In this document: one piece after another, positions 34,401 through 49,400 of the stretch
Layout of the letters: each line of letters begins with the position of its first letter
Numbering within the stretch: position 1 is the first letter of the stretch
Assembly (NCBI RefSeq): GCF_001949145.1
Contig: NW_019091498.1
Location: forward strand, 614,380 to 678,379
Source: Acanthaster planci
Taxonomy: Eukaryota; Echinodermata; Asteroidea; Valvatida; Acanthasteridae
Direction of reading: 5' to 3'
Length of the DNA: 64,000 bases
Program-made: the position numbers and the translations under genes
Notes under the pieces: model-generated
What the model was told of the DNA's origin: nothing
Database searches by the model: none
Seen by the model: the letters and a program-made list of their open reading frames with translations, nothing else

Positions 34401-37400
34401 ACCAGCTATACTGACATGTATGTATTGTGTATAAAGCTGCCAGATTGAGCGTGCCAAGAGTGAATAGGCAAGCCAGGCATGTTGATCATTCAAACAAATC
34501 AACTCCAAAATTGTGTTCAACATTCCCCCCCCCCAAAAATTGGGACACTTTAAATGGCGGTGTTGGTTGTACACAGGCACGGTCCTGGCTATTCAAGCTG
34601 CTGTATTCAATCTTGAGGGTACATGTATATCCAGACATGCATACCTATTCCGAGCTAGAATTGATGATGATGCTGAGCGAAGAAATTTTGCTGCCAACGT
34701 AATGCTCCGAAGTCATGCGCATGAAGTTTGGAAAGAAAACACTGAAGCCCAGAAATGCACGCCCACAGTTCAAGAGTCCATTGCAGAAAATGGGTTCACG
34801 ACTTTCACCCCAAAAGAAAATCGCCTTTGTAAGAAAAAAAGTACATACTTGTGCAAGGTCAGAGAGAAATGGGGAATATCGGGATAGAGCACACCATGCC
34901 GGTGTTTGTTGCACTTGAACTTACTGTGATATATCTGGAACAATGCTGACCGTGTCCATCTTTCAACTTAATTGAAGTTAATTAATAAAAGTCTCGGACG
35001 TCAGCATTTTTGACGGATGTGAACAACCTGTTGAAATCCCAGCCAATAAAATTTACTGAGGAGTGATAATCCCCGCGGTTATTTTACACAGATTTATACA
35101 TGCATGTGGTGAAAGATGATAATATTTACACATATTAAAACCATAATCACAAAATTAAAAATACCTCTGACAATTTATTGGGTTCCGAAGTGGAAGTGGA
35201 CCGATCACATTTTCTTCAAGTATGTTTCGAAAACCGCAGTCCAAAATACCAATTGTGGTGATTTTGCAGCTGCCGTCAATGTCTCGCGGTGCCGTTAGAG
35301 AAACGTTTCACTGCATCATGGGCTATTTGACCTTTGACATCAACCCAGATAGTGCACCCTCTTTTTCATTCGATATTCATGAGCCCTTCCACGGAATGGT
35401 GACGCTCTGCGATTTTTCGCTTCAGACCATGGTTTCTCGAAAGAAAATCGGTTATACTGAATGACGTTTAAAAAAAATGACATCAGAGGCATAAAATACA
35501 ATTCATGATGAAAATCTAATGCGCAGAGTTAATAATTTTACTGTAATTTTCAGCGGGGATATCTCCAAAATTCTCAAGCGTCATCAAAAATCCATCAAAT
35601 ATGACATTCTCAACGAACATAGTACTCATTGTCAACAAAGGTGTGTACCCCATACACATGTCAGTTGGACCAATGCAGGGCTGTGTCCATCGTTGAAGCT
35701 GTACAGTACCAAAGTGAACCGTTTTCCAGAGGAAGCCATTTTTGATCTTGTTTTCTCAGATCTGTTTCGTAAATTATTAACTGTTTAACAGGATGGTATT
35801 ACCGACTATTTTAGTCTTCATGAGGGTTCCAAGCCTTCCTTTCAATTGTATTTCCACATCTGGCATGAAACACTGAAGTATATTTTATCACATCAGGGTG
35901 GACACATACCGGTACTTCGACAGGAAATTTCATTTTATTCTTTCATGGATGCTTTCACAGTCCAAAAATGGAGAGTTAACCTCATTTTCAGTTTCAATAT
36001 GGGCGACTCATGATTAAGGTTGGTTAGGGAAATCCACCCAATGTGGTCGATTCACAAAAGTGTTGGATTCTGTTCTCAGTTCCCCACTCCCCAAATAAGA
36101 AAGCCTGATGTAAAAAACCAGTTTGAAAATTGTGATACCATAAATGATAAAGCCACTGGTCACACTCACTGTGCATACATGTGCATGTTGATGACTTTTG
36201 CCAAATAAGCCCAAATCAGGCTTTTTTTTTTCAACAGTCTACTCCTACACGTACAGATGTACTCTATTGTATTTTGCAAATGTATATGTATGGTACTCTT
36301 TTGGAAAGTTTGTCGAGCTATTTGATACACGTATATACTGATGTTTTTGTTATCGCTAAGGAATGGGCATAGAGAGATTCTACATGTATTTGCCCGTTTT
36401 ACCTGCCAGTCTAAATCTTTACAATCAAACCTTGTGCTCCCTCTATTTATGGTCTGGAACACCCTGTTGCATGGAAGCCGGTTTACCTGGTATCCTAGCA
36501 ACCAGTGATGTTTGGTTTGGTGAAATGACATGCTACACGCACCGGTATGTGCTTGTACATGTACATGGTGCCTTGTGGTGTACCGGAACTTGCTACACGT
36601 ATGTGTACGTGTACATGTGCGTGCATGTTCATTGTGGCAATGGGTATTGTGCACAAAGTGTTTCTGTATGGTGGGTACATGCCACAGCTGGGGAGTTCAG
36701 AGATGTGGTAATTGAAAAGGTTATACATGTAAATGTCTTTCTTAGGCCTGGGGGTACCCCCAATTCAAGGTGGAACCAATGGGGTCATGCTTCCCTCCCC
36801 CCCCCCAAAAAAAAAATTGGCAACATTTTTGAAATTTGAGAGGCCATTTTTTTGGAGGGGGGACTTCTTCACGTCCCTGTTTTCTTCTGCAGTTCCAAAC
36901 ACCACATTTGCATATCGCATACTTGTTCTTCGCTCAGTGATGGATTTATTGTCAAATCAGACATGTTTATTTTCAAAACAGTAAATGGGGCTCCTCATAC
37001 AGTTAAAAAAAAAATTGCCAGTGTTTAAACAACACCTAATAACCATTTATGCATGTATGCAAATTTGTAAGTTGGCTGTAGTTTGATTTTTTTTTTAAAT
37101 TTGAATCCCTTTTGCACAACAAAAACAGGACAGGACAGAATTTCCTTTTTTTTTAACATTAAAATGTACATTGGTTCTCATTTTAAAAACAGAAATCGCT
37201 CTACATGTATAATTATTGCCTCCACACTGTTATGGATACATGAAGGCTGTGGAATGCCCAAGTCATGGCAAAACTTTAAAATGAGCGCAAACATACTGTG
37301 GCTAAATTGACTTTTAAACTGTACATGCACATGTCCTCTCAGCTGAGCTGTTTCAAGGACCAGAACCTTCACATTGCAGTTGTACCCGTACTTTTACATA

Positions 37401-40400
37401 TGGAATTGTTCTGTGGGTATTTGAGTGTGAATTCTGGAGCAAGTGCACAAGTCTGGTGTTTTTGATATATTTACATGTATAGTTATACTGCAGGTGCACT
37501 GCATTGAATTTCACAATTGAGTCTTAATGGACACATGAGTGACCACTCAGGTGTGACCACTCGTGTGCACGTTAAAAAGTATTCATAAATAGTATTCATA
37601 AATTTGGCAGTTCTGCACAGTATTTATTTACTTTTTTTTTTGCATGTATACAGGTACTGATCAGTACGCATTTCCTTACTTTCATGCTATTTTCTTTCTG
37701 TAGAGGAGATCTTGTGTACATCTGTTTTGTTGGGGGGGGGCTACCGTGCCAGGAATTAAGCAAACAGAAATGGCTACTTTTTTTTAATGTCCAAGTAAAT
37801 TGGCTTGGACTCTTCTGGAGGCCGTTGGCCTCATTCATGAGCAGCCATCTTGAAACAAAAGCATTGCAGTCTTTTTAAAAATTTTCATATTTCAATATGT
37901 GAGGGAACAGACATAATGCAGTAGGGACAAACTATAAATATTCATCTTTTACTCCCTTGGGTAGTTCCAAAGTTTGGATACAAAGTCATGTCACCTTTAT
38001 TGTCCAAACGGAAAACAAAAAACCAAATAGGGTTATACCTTTTAATATCGCGAAATAGTCAGGCTCCTTCTCAGTATTCAATAAATAAAGTACCTGTAGA
38101 TTTAGGGAGCACGATCCAAAATGGGTATCACGTGAATAAAGCCCATTAAAGCACTGGCCAGACTACAAGGGATGGGCGAGTAAATAATGGGCAATCCGGG
38201 CCTATTACTTCCATGGCTGGTGAAGTCAAGCCGTCAATTTTGCCAGTCAATCGTATTTGTACATGACGAGCTGCAGGTTTGGCAAACGATCCCTGTGGAG
38301 CATACGGTTCAAGAATTGTGTCTGTACAGAGGGTTCTGTGCGGTCTATAGGGTCCAACTGAGCATTGCAGACGTACATGTGGAACACAGAAAGATGACGA
38401 GAAATATGACTGTGGTCGAAACTACTTTTTCGAGAAAAACGGCTTTGAAAATAGAGCACGCACCAGAAATGCAAACGTTAGCTACGAGCATGTCGTGGTG
38501 ACCACAGTAAAAGTATATTTAAGGGCAGCTATTGCAATGATACCAAGTAAACTGAAAGAATGTCTTCAAACATTGCTTCCTGGAAGTTTTATTGATGTAT
38601 TTTTTTTGGAAAAGGAGAAATCCATGGTTGGAGATACGTGATCAAGAATTTTTATTGACATTGGACAGGAGCGATGTTGACACTGCCCCCAAACTTTGTT
38701 TCTAGATTCGGGAAAAGTCCTTTGCGATACTAGAATTTGTAATCCCCTCTTAAGATAAGTTAACATAAGCTTATTCAGTCAAAAAATCACTCTTTCTAAC
38801 TTGACAAAATAAGACTTCTATTCTTTCCTAGTGGAAAATTCTGGCACTTCAGAAAGCTGTGGTGCACCCAGCTGACGGCATTAGATCCTGCCTTCGATAC
38901 TTTCAAAGTTTTCAGTGTACATTCATGTACTGGTGTCACACAGGCCGACAAGCAGTGTCTTGAGGGGATGGTCAGGGTGCGATACAGTATCAAGCTAAGA
39001 TAAATATTATTTCAGCTGAATCGGGCCTAAAAGACGCGCAGGGCTGTCCCTTTAGAGTGGCCAAAAATGGCAAGTATTCAGCTTAGTGATTGTAATGGTA
39101 CTCAATGTACATGTACAGTCTATGATGGTGTTGAACTCGTGTACTCAGCATGTACACGCACACGGCATAGTTGTTTTCATGTGCGTGGATGTGCTGTATG
39201 GCACAGAGATGGGTTTGTCAGACTACAGTGAAAGTATCTTTTTACGTGTAATGCATGCTGATTGGACGAACGAAGCGCTTGTCATGTATCCAAGTAAACG
39301 ATGCTACCTGCGCCGAACAATTAACTAACAGGAGACCAATGAAACTGCTTGATTTTACCTACGCATTTTTCATTTTGTGCCCAAGTAACTGTAGTTGTGT
39401 GGGGATCCAATCACATAGCTTCTTTTTGCTTACATGTGGCTTGTGAACGAGACACAGTGTCTCAACGTAGTGGGGAAGATTTGTTTATCTTCTGTTGAGG
39501 CCTGGAACAGGCAAGAGGTCATCTTGTCAATGATGTCACCACCATAAATAGATTCTGGAGGGAAAGACCTTTCTAACAGTACCAAACTTCACACAAGGGT
39601 AACAGTTGAACTGCCCAAAAATGTAGTCGGAAATATGGACAAATTTTTGTGTGTAAAAGATAAACACTATAAATTTTTGAAAAGATGGAAACAAAACTCA
39701 CTTCAGAAATCACCTTATCACGTTTGTTTGATTTTTCTTGCACAAATGGCATTGCTAGAATAAATCTTTGACACCTGAACTATACCTAAAAATCTAAAAA
39801 CAGAAAAATCAATTTTGACATATTTCATGTATGCAACTGCAGTCGCAGATTACTCAAAACAAGGTATTGGGAATCATTCCTCATTTAGCCTCGGTAGGCC
39901 ACAAATGCACTGAAAAGTGCACTTTTAAACTCTTGAAATTATCCAAGCTTCCAGGACAACTGAGGGCACTGTTGCTGTGATGTCATCCTGGGAAGACACA
40001 GTTTATTGCCCAGAATTTACTTACTGAAAACATTTCTGAGAAAAGCATTGGTGCTCATTAATTACGATGCACACAAACAATGATTCAGCAAAGAAGCGAA
40101 AATTAAGTCCAACAAAATCTACAAATATGGATGACATTTTTGTGTATTAACCATATGTAACAGTGAGACTTTCTTTCTTGGATGACATACATGTAACAGT
40201 GTTGCTCACGAATATGGAATTTGCTCTCAAGTATAAAAACCAAAATGGTAGCAAAATATCCTTTGAAACAGTGAAACAAAAGTTCCATATTAGGTTAATT
40301 GAGATACATTTGATGCCCTTTGAAAGTTTGTATTGAAACAAATTGATTACAGCTTCTCTTTAAGAGCGGCTGCTGCAATTCCCCAACTTAGGCCAAATAT

Positions 40401-43400
40401 TTTAATCTCTTTTCCTTCAGTTGTTAAATTAGTCACTGTAAAAACAGGTTTGTTCCTGCTTTTGTGGGAAATTGGCACAACCGAATGGAAGTTGGATATT
40501 TGACTATTCAGTTGCTCACGTAGAATCTCTCTAGAAGGGAGTGGACCACAGAAAATGAGGCTGCCCATGTACATGTACAGTAGGCTGGCTCTGGGACCCT
40601 TGATCACATACATGTACATGTACATGTACATAGTATGTATCTTGCTTTTGTGTTTGGGGAGGTGGTGGTAACCTGTAAAGAAGTGAAAGCTCTTGTCTGT
40701 GCTTTTCAGGGGGGGGACCATTACTTACCAGGAAATTGTACATGTGGATACACATGCTATGCAGATGCTGTGTTTCGTGCTACTGTGGTTTTAACTGCAG
40801 AATTACTCTTACATGAGGCTATGTTTAGATCCGGTACTTACCGGTATTCACGCATGTGGAGTCTTCATGCACAAATTGACTGAGTTGGCAGGTGTTTGCA
40901 TACAGATTATAAATACATGTAGATTTACCATCAGTGTAGATAATATTCATGTAGTAGATAATAGTTCATGTGATGAGCCTGTCACGGCTTGGACCTACCA
41001 GTACATGTAATACCCCTAGTGTCAGTTCAACAGCATGGATGCCATGCACAGTGTCTGTAGCTCTGGCTGGTGTCTTTGCATTTGTGCGGCTGACAGGGTA
41101 CCTGAGTGATTACCCCCCCACACTGGTACAACACTGTACGCACTCGAGCACACAAGAAGTCATACACCACACGGCACCGCAAAGTACTGTCAGGACGGTT
41201 ATGAAGCAGCAGGTGGGAGGATATGGGGGGGGAGGGGAAGGGGACAGTCCAAATATTTGTTTCCCGTGCCTGCTCACTTCATCTGCGGATTTGCCGGTCG
41301 GCGCGGTGGACGTGCACCTGTAGGTGTACTTCATTTTGCACTTCATTTTGTAGGTGGCTGTTGCTTGCTCTCCTCTCCACAGCCGAAATTTGCTCGTCCG
41401 GGCTGACAGCCTCGTCTTAATTGTTATCGCGCATCTCAACATTTTCTGCAAACACACACCTCGGCGGGACACTCGCAGTGTGTTTAAGTCAAAGAGCTTT
41501 TGTGCTGCACCATTCCGTCGTTACTGTGCCCTCCATGTCCTGTACAGTTGTCAGAGGAATGGGCTGTGCACACAACATACTGTACTTGAACTTGTTTGTA
41601 TGTGTCGTTATGGTAGGGTAAACAAGGTTGTTTCAGCCACAAATGATTTCAGTCAGTGATTTAAATCATGATTTAAATCTCTTTAAAAAACAAAAAAAAT
41701 CATTTAAAAAAGCATGTTAAAAAACCTTAAATTGTTGGGTATGTGAAAGGAAGAAATGGCTGGATTTCATACACTTCATTAAAAACATTTCCAAACAACC
41801 AGAATTGGGTCATTTGTGTGTAAAAATGTTTCTCTTGACACTTGTCATACCAAGAGTTTGTGTGTATTTCAGTGTACAGGTACATCTACACGTAAATGTT
41901 TAGAAACTAACAGTTCAACATACGAACATGTATGACAAACTTAACCCCAGCCGTCAGCAGTGGGTCCTTTACTCATTACATAGTACATGTACATGTATTT
42001 CATCTCTTGAAGTTCGGGACCAAAAGCCTTTTGGACAACTTATTTGATTAAAAAAAATTGATTAAATAAAAATGCAGATTTAATTTAAAAATCTGATTTA
42101 CAAAAAAAATTTTAAAGCATGATTTTTATCAAACTTGAGAGTACATACATGTATACCGGTACATGTACAGTAATACACCTGGATAAACTGCACATATTTG
42201 TTATTGGTTTTTTTTTTTATTGCACAACAGTACAGTACCTGCATCAAAGGCCCTTAGGCCAAATTTGCAACAACCATAATTTTCCACTGTTGTCAGCGTC
42301 CATTACATACACTCCACCACTTTTTTCCTGTCTTCAGAGATTCAGTTTAATTTCAGTGACAGGTGGCTGTCCTTTTGCATATCCTAACACACATATACAT
42401 GTACATATGTCAGTTCAATGTTAAAAAGTCCTTTCTGAAACATTGCATTAAAAGGTACTCATGTGAAAATACCATTTTAAACATGAAATCGGGCATGCAA
42501 ATTTGCTGAAATTTAAATATATTGGCCCCAGAAAGCTAGTTTAATAAATGAAAGTGGAACCAATTTAGTCTGTGTCAATAAAACATTTTTCGGGCTCGGA
42601 GTAAGGCCCTCTGAGTATTTTCAAAATTTATATTTTTACTGTAATGACCTTTTGGCACTGAAAGGCCAACTGGCACTGTGTGGCAGTTGAAAGTCAACTT
42701 CCCTGTACATGTAATGGGAAATTCTCCTCACACTTTTTCTATTCCTGGAAAAATCATTTTCATCCCACAAAATGTGATACTGACACCAATGGCAAAAGAT
42801 TTTCACCTGTTTTCATACAATCGGGAAGAGATTCGCAAAAAATTTCACACAAGTGGGGAAACATTTTCAGGCCGCTTCACAGAAGTGGGAAAACATTTCA
42901 TCTCTTTTCACACAAGTGGAAAACTATTTTCATGCCATGTGAAAGGTCAAATTTAATTCATTTCCACTGTTATTCACAGTGTTAACTGTCAATCGCCTTA
43001 CTCTTATGCAGTATGTACATGTACTACTTACATGTGTACATTTTTTTTCTTGAGAAGTGCCGACATGTCAAATGTACTTCTGATTTTGGAAAGGTCAATT
43101 TACTTCACACAGACACGTATCTCGTTACTTTTAAAGGCAGAAGCTCACAGGCCCAACATGCCAAAGCAAATTTCCATTTAGATAGATGCCACACCGGACG
43201 TGCTACACTCCTGTCCGAGGGCACGCACGTACATGTATTTATTGACTTTGTCCGCCAGGCCAGCACTTAGAGCTGGACTTTCTGATTGAACAATTTTGCT
43301 GTGAGACGGTTGTCGTAACTTTGTTCTTCCCCTCTAAGCTACATGCAGGATCACACCCCTCATCGTTGCAGCAGCAGGCCAGGTTCAATCTGCTGAGCTT

Positions 43401-46400
43401 TGTACAATTTACTAACCATGGCACCGATCAACAAATGTTTAATGTAGTGGGGTATGCTTACCATGAACATCGCTGCATCAATATCATGCAATCTTATATT
43501 GATGTACAATGTACATGTACAATGTATGTACATGTACAGTGTCTGAGGCATCTGACTTCATGGTCTGTGTATACATGTTCACTCTCATACGGGTAGATCA
43601 TTGTGAGCTTCAGTACTCGTCAGTATGTGTACCTGTGAGATTTGTTAACCATGTGGTGTCATTGCATGTTGCACTACGTGCCCGGGGTGCATTTATTTTT
43701 TTGGCCCAAAATACTAAGTTTTCAAAATACCAAGATACCCATTCCACGTCCATAGTCCTTTGTGAAGTTTGACTTTACAGATGCTGAGGTGTGGTGGTCA
43801 GTGGTTTCAACATGTGCGCGACATCTCTTGCAGCATCGTTGTTTTTTTAGAATGGTGAAGCTATGCTGCGGAGCGATATTTACCACACCGTCTGGCTGGG
43901 ACCCACGGCTGCTTGAGAGTGACACATGCACAACCCTTACAGACTATTTCGAGCCTCTGTGCATGTGTAAACAAACTTTATGGGAATCAGTCACGTGTGG
44001 ATGAGTGTCGGTGTCGCGCGGCACTGCAAACAGAATTTTATTCTGGTTCTCTGCTTCAGATCCCTGTATGTTTAGACATCATCTGGTGTGAAGTGGTTAA
44101 GGACCCACGCACACACAAGTGTGTAAACGCCTTCAATCGTGGACTCCCTATTGTTCCTCTTTTGTTCATACTTTAACTTTTGCGGAAGACCTCCCATATG
44201 TTTTGTACATGTTTTCCAACCGTGGACTCTTCGGCAACCGTGGACCCTATTGTCCCCTATTGTTATAGGTCCCCGATTGAAGGCGCTTACACACTCATGT
44301 ACAACAATGCTGTATAAAACACTTGCACTAACCTTACACGTCCTGTACATACCTTGTGTGGACATGTGAACAAAAGATGTCCACACTATGCAGGAAGGGA
44401 AGACTTTCAGTGGTCTTACCCATGTCCACAGGACGTTTCTCCTTCTCTGAAAAAGAAGGTATTTGGGGGTCGGGGTTATCCACTGTAAAAGGAAGAGGAA
44501 CAATCAGGGAACCATTTTACAAAAATCCAGCTGAAAAATCGTGTTGCCAATTCAAGAAAAATGAGTATTTTGACCGAGTTTTCTTAACTGTTGTCTCTCG
44601 TGCTGTTGCTTTGACCCTTCTGATTTCTTGCACACTTTGTGTAGACAAAAGCGTTTAAAGAGACTTTCTGAGGAACTTTTTGTTTACAACGCCGCAACGT
44701 GCTGGCAGACGGAATGGGCAACATTTCATAGGCACAAAAATCTGCTAGATAATCTATACACTAGAAAGGACAATGTGAGGCCATGATGGCACGATGCAAT
44801 ACATGATGCGAAACCAGACTACATGTATACAAAAGCAATGGAGAGGGTAGGGACGTTGCAGCACAAGGGCAAGATGTGAGAGAGCTTCAAGGTGTCCTGT
44901 TGCTTATCTCATGTTATAGTCGTTCACTTGTTGAAGGAACATATGTGTGTGCCTAGTTGCTGCTGGAGACTTGGCTAAGCTAGACAGTTTACCCTCTACC
45001 ATAAGCTGCCCCTTCAGTTACATTTAGATTTTATTTACGCGTCCTCCAGCATGCAGTGGTTAAAACTAAACCCACGGAGATCTATATACCTGTTCCCTTT
45101 GGTAACGCCTAATTGATAATAAATCACCTGAAAGTTGAAAAGAACAATTTTTCTGTGCTCTCTCTTTTTTTTTTTCCATTGCATTGTAAGTATTATATTC
45201 ATGTAATCTGCTTGCTGATTCTTGCATCGACATTGTGGAAACGCCACTTTGCATGCTGCATTGTCCTTAAAAAATTAATAATTGAATGGCTTGCTGGTAG
45301 GGTGTCACATGGCCTGATGCCGCACGGTGAACATGTTTTGCTTTGAGATAATAAAGCTGGCCCAGTTTTTATCCGGGTGATTGATGGGGACTTTCCAAAT
45401 CAGGAAGTGCGAGCTGATAAAGCTTTTTTATGCATGGGGGAAAAATAATGAGTTTCTCTGTAAGGTTGTCAATCACACCGAGTACCAGCATACCGAGTAC
45501 CAGCATACCGAGTACCAGCATACCGAGTACCAGCACACTGTGCCTTAACAGTGCTCACTAGCGGTCTGTTCAAGTCTGTGAATGGACTGCGTGGCCACAC
45601 AAGTTGCATACATGATGTGACAGCAAATTTCCTGTGGAAAGAGATAGGACTGTCACCTGTGGGTTACATTAAGGAAGCGGTGCACTTCAGATATTGAAAG
45701 CCCTTTTGCACTCTGGTAAACGTTTGATAAACACTCTTTTTCTCTCTTTCAGGATCCTTGAAGTTTAAACTGAAGCAGTTAATGTATTGCAAAAACCATG
45801 CACAGCTGCATCAGCTGGTAAATTTTGAACTCACATTGATTCCTGTTTGAACAAAGGTTCAAGTGCATACGTACCGGTACATGTACGTTACATGAAAGTA
45901 TAGCATCAACACATATGAACTGAGTTTCAGAAAAGAAATTTCTGTCACATTTTTGAGTTCACTCTCACTTCCTGAATGTTGACAATCCATGTCAGGTACC
46001 GATACCTACCGTAGGTACCAGTAGGTTGGGGGCCAGAACTTGAAATCCATCTGACTGTTTTAAGTGCAGGCCTCCAAAACAAAGATTTACACAGGTACCA
46101 GCACCGGCCCGTGCATAAATTTGTGTTCTTGTGGGGTACTTCCTTCGTTCTCGTGTACTAAAAAGTTAGTGTGTGGAGCACAATTTCCAAATCGCTCCCA
46201 TTTGAACAAATTTCGACCAAATGTCCCTTAAAATGTAAAATACTTCATTTTGTGACGGATAAGTTTACCCTTGAAAGTTCCTCCTTTTTGAGTAAGTTCC
46301 AAATATCAGTTTCATAACATTCTCATGGGATACCGTTTTAGTATCCTACATGTACAAATGAATATTCCTTGCAGGGTACAGGACTTCCTATTGGTATCCC

Positions 46401-49400
46401 ACAAGGCATCATAAACACATGCACAGCAAACATGTATACGTTGCACATTCATACATCCTTACACAGTTATACTTGTTGGGTATTTCCCTTTGTTCTCGTG
46501 TACAAAACTTTCACACAACACGCAAAAAATTTCAAATTGGTCACTCCAATTTAAACCAAATTCACTTTCCTGGGTTGAAATTTCGACCGTATGTCCCTTA
46601 TTATAAAAAACACTTCAATTTGGGACAGATTTTTACCCATCAAAAAATTCCCCTTGTTGAGTTATTTCCAAATATCAGTTTCGTGAAATTCTTGTGGGGT
46701 ACCAATTTTGGTACCCGACAAGGTAAAAACTGGCCTTGTGGGGTACGTCCCATTGTTCCGGTACCCCACAGGGCCCCATGTATTAGCGCTGTGGACTGTG
46801 TGCTGTGCACTGCCAACACTTGTTACCGTATGTGCCCCACAGCTCTGGGGCACGCCTACGTGTGCATGTACCGTATGTCACCAGATTCTGAATTGATTGA
46901 GTGATCACTCTTAATATGGTTTGATTGAGCTGTACATGTAAGAATTAGATAATAATCAAAATTATCCGTTGACCTTTGGAAAATGCGTCATGCATGTAGC
47001 CCAGTGGGAGCATTCTAAAGTAAAAAAATGCTGGTACATGCTAGTAGTTTGTTTTGAGGGATCAGTTTGTATTGCGCATGTCGTTTGCTTGTGTAGGGGA
47101 TAGTGAGTGTTGCTATTGTAAAGTACATGTACATGTTGCCCATGAATACTGTTGGCCTACCTGAAATATGCTGAAAAGCCACTGTGTTGACATAAATCAT
47201 GTGCCATCATCCATCTACATGTACCAGGGCTAAATTGGTTTAATTGATGTCCCAGTCTTTTCCGAGTAACAATGCCGTGGTACCTTCTACTGTGCTTACG
47301 GACACTTCTTGGTGATAGTACATGAGAGCCAGCCCATTACATTCCTAAATGCAAATATGGCTGTCTATTGTGTTCAATTGAGGGAGTATTCAATACAGTG
47401 TACAGCTTTGCCAGTCTGGTACCATTTCTGGACTGACATGTGGGTCATGCCACGAAGTTCGGGCACAGTTTGTGACGGCGTCCCTTGTTACATCAGTGAA
47501 AATAAACATCTTTTTTCCCCTGCATGTGGATTCTAAATTGACATTGTCCTAAATCTTGCTAGGTTCTTGTAGTGGTGTGCTTCATCTTTGCCGAATAATA
47601 ATGACTTAATCTGTTGTAATGTGAAAATAATGGGCAATAAAAGTTACCGATGTAACAAGGGACGCCAGAACAAACTGTGCCCCAACTTCATGGAATGACC
47701 CACATACGTGTACAGTGTAAGGCATGATGTCCCAATCTCGTTCAACTGCACACAATGTGGCATATTCCCGAACCCCCCCCATTCCCTGTATGGCCAGGTT
47801 AACGTGATGAATAGCACTGTTGTAAAATGGCACACGAGTCCCCATAAATATTCTGAGTAGCCAGTGTTTGCATGAATAGCGTGCCTTCACCCATAAACGA
47901 GTTGCCATATTGGCGTGTGCTTTTCAAAACACTCGGCCGTCGTCAGTGACGCACAATTTCCTCCGTATTTCATCACTCGGGCCAAACAACAGTCCCCATT
48001 CTTTGCGTGAGTTACATGTACTTCCATCTCAAACTTGCCAGAATTCCAACTAGAGCTGTCCTCGGAGAGTAAATCAAGCGTGAGCAAAATTTCCTCCTGA
48101 GCGACCCGAGCGCAAGCGGGCGATCAAGCACGCGAACAATCAATGTATAATTGATCCATTTGGCTACGGTAGTTCTGTTTTCTGTCGGCAGCATTCCAGC
48201 TGTTAGACCCGCTCAGGTACTGTAAACGGCACTTTGTGACCTGGACGTGAGAGCTTGTGAGAGCCAAGTTAAAACAGAAATTAAGTGCACACATTTATGC
48301 TCATGTGCGTTCTGTGTAACAATGATGGTACATGTACATGTAGATTTAGACTTCACCGGTATCCGCGACCAGTTTTTGACTGAATGTGCAAAATTATATG
48401 TACGTGTACGTAAAAATCCCTTGGCATACATGTAGATCTGTGCTTGAGGGAAATGTGCATACATGTACATGTAGGTGCGTGTCAGACATGGAGAAAAGAT
48501 TTATTCAGTTCCGGTACGGTACATGTACATTGTACACGTGCAAGCATTTCCACCTGGGGTAACGGAGGTACGCCAATACATGTATCCGGTATCTGAGATC
48601 TCCTTCCAAATGAATTGAGTAATTCTTGAAATAAAAGACACCCAACAGAAAGTGAAACACCAGAACAGAACTTTCAGGAATACACGGACAGGATTGAGGA
48701 AATACAATGCAGGAATATAAACAAGCAAAATGTACAACAGTGAAGAAAACAAGCGTAAAACAATAATGTGCATAAACAAATCATACATGTAAGTTGGGAG
48801 TTTTCAAAGTGTAAAATAAGTAGAGGAAAGCCAATACTGTTGTATTGTTTACACTTCACCCTGGGGGAGGAATTAAAGGAAAGCATTTTTTGGGGGGGGG
48901 TGGGGGATTTCTAGGGAAGGGGGACAAAGCACTCATCAGCTGTGAACCTATAAACTATTAGCAGCGGAAGGGGGTCGGTTTCTTTTAATTTTTTTTTTCA
49001 AATTTCTCTTTTCCATGTTTCTTTTTCGATTTTTGTTCTGGGGAGGGGGAGAGAAGCAAAAACCTGCCCCCCCCTCAATGCCCAAGATCCACTGGTTTTG
49101 AACATCATCTTCAACTGCAGAACTTGCCCAAAATTTGGACCATATTGTACTCTGTTATTGAAGGTCAAGACTGAGCAAAAATACACTACACATTCACGTG
49201 TAGAATATTGTGTTGTCAATGGAGATATCAGCAGCTCACACACATACACACACATGGTAGACTATGTCTGTTAGAAGCCTCTACTGTGCCCTGCAGGCTA
49301 GAATTTCAAGAGTGGTCTGGCCAGGCGACATTGAGTGTTAGTCCTACACAGTGGCGCATCCCACGGAACATTGATCAGTCGCTGGGAAGACATCCATCAT

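Noticed and set aside
45477-45536. Look of a CRISPR array in the 15-bp and 21-bp repeats
   Set aside because: Direct tandem copies without spacers in an animal intron; not CRISPR.
46419-46904. 161-codon frame
   Set aside because: It runs through the diverged tandem duplication; the two copies do not encode matching peptides in this frame.
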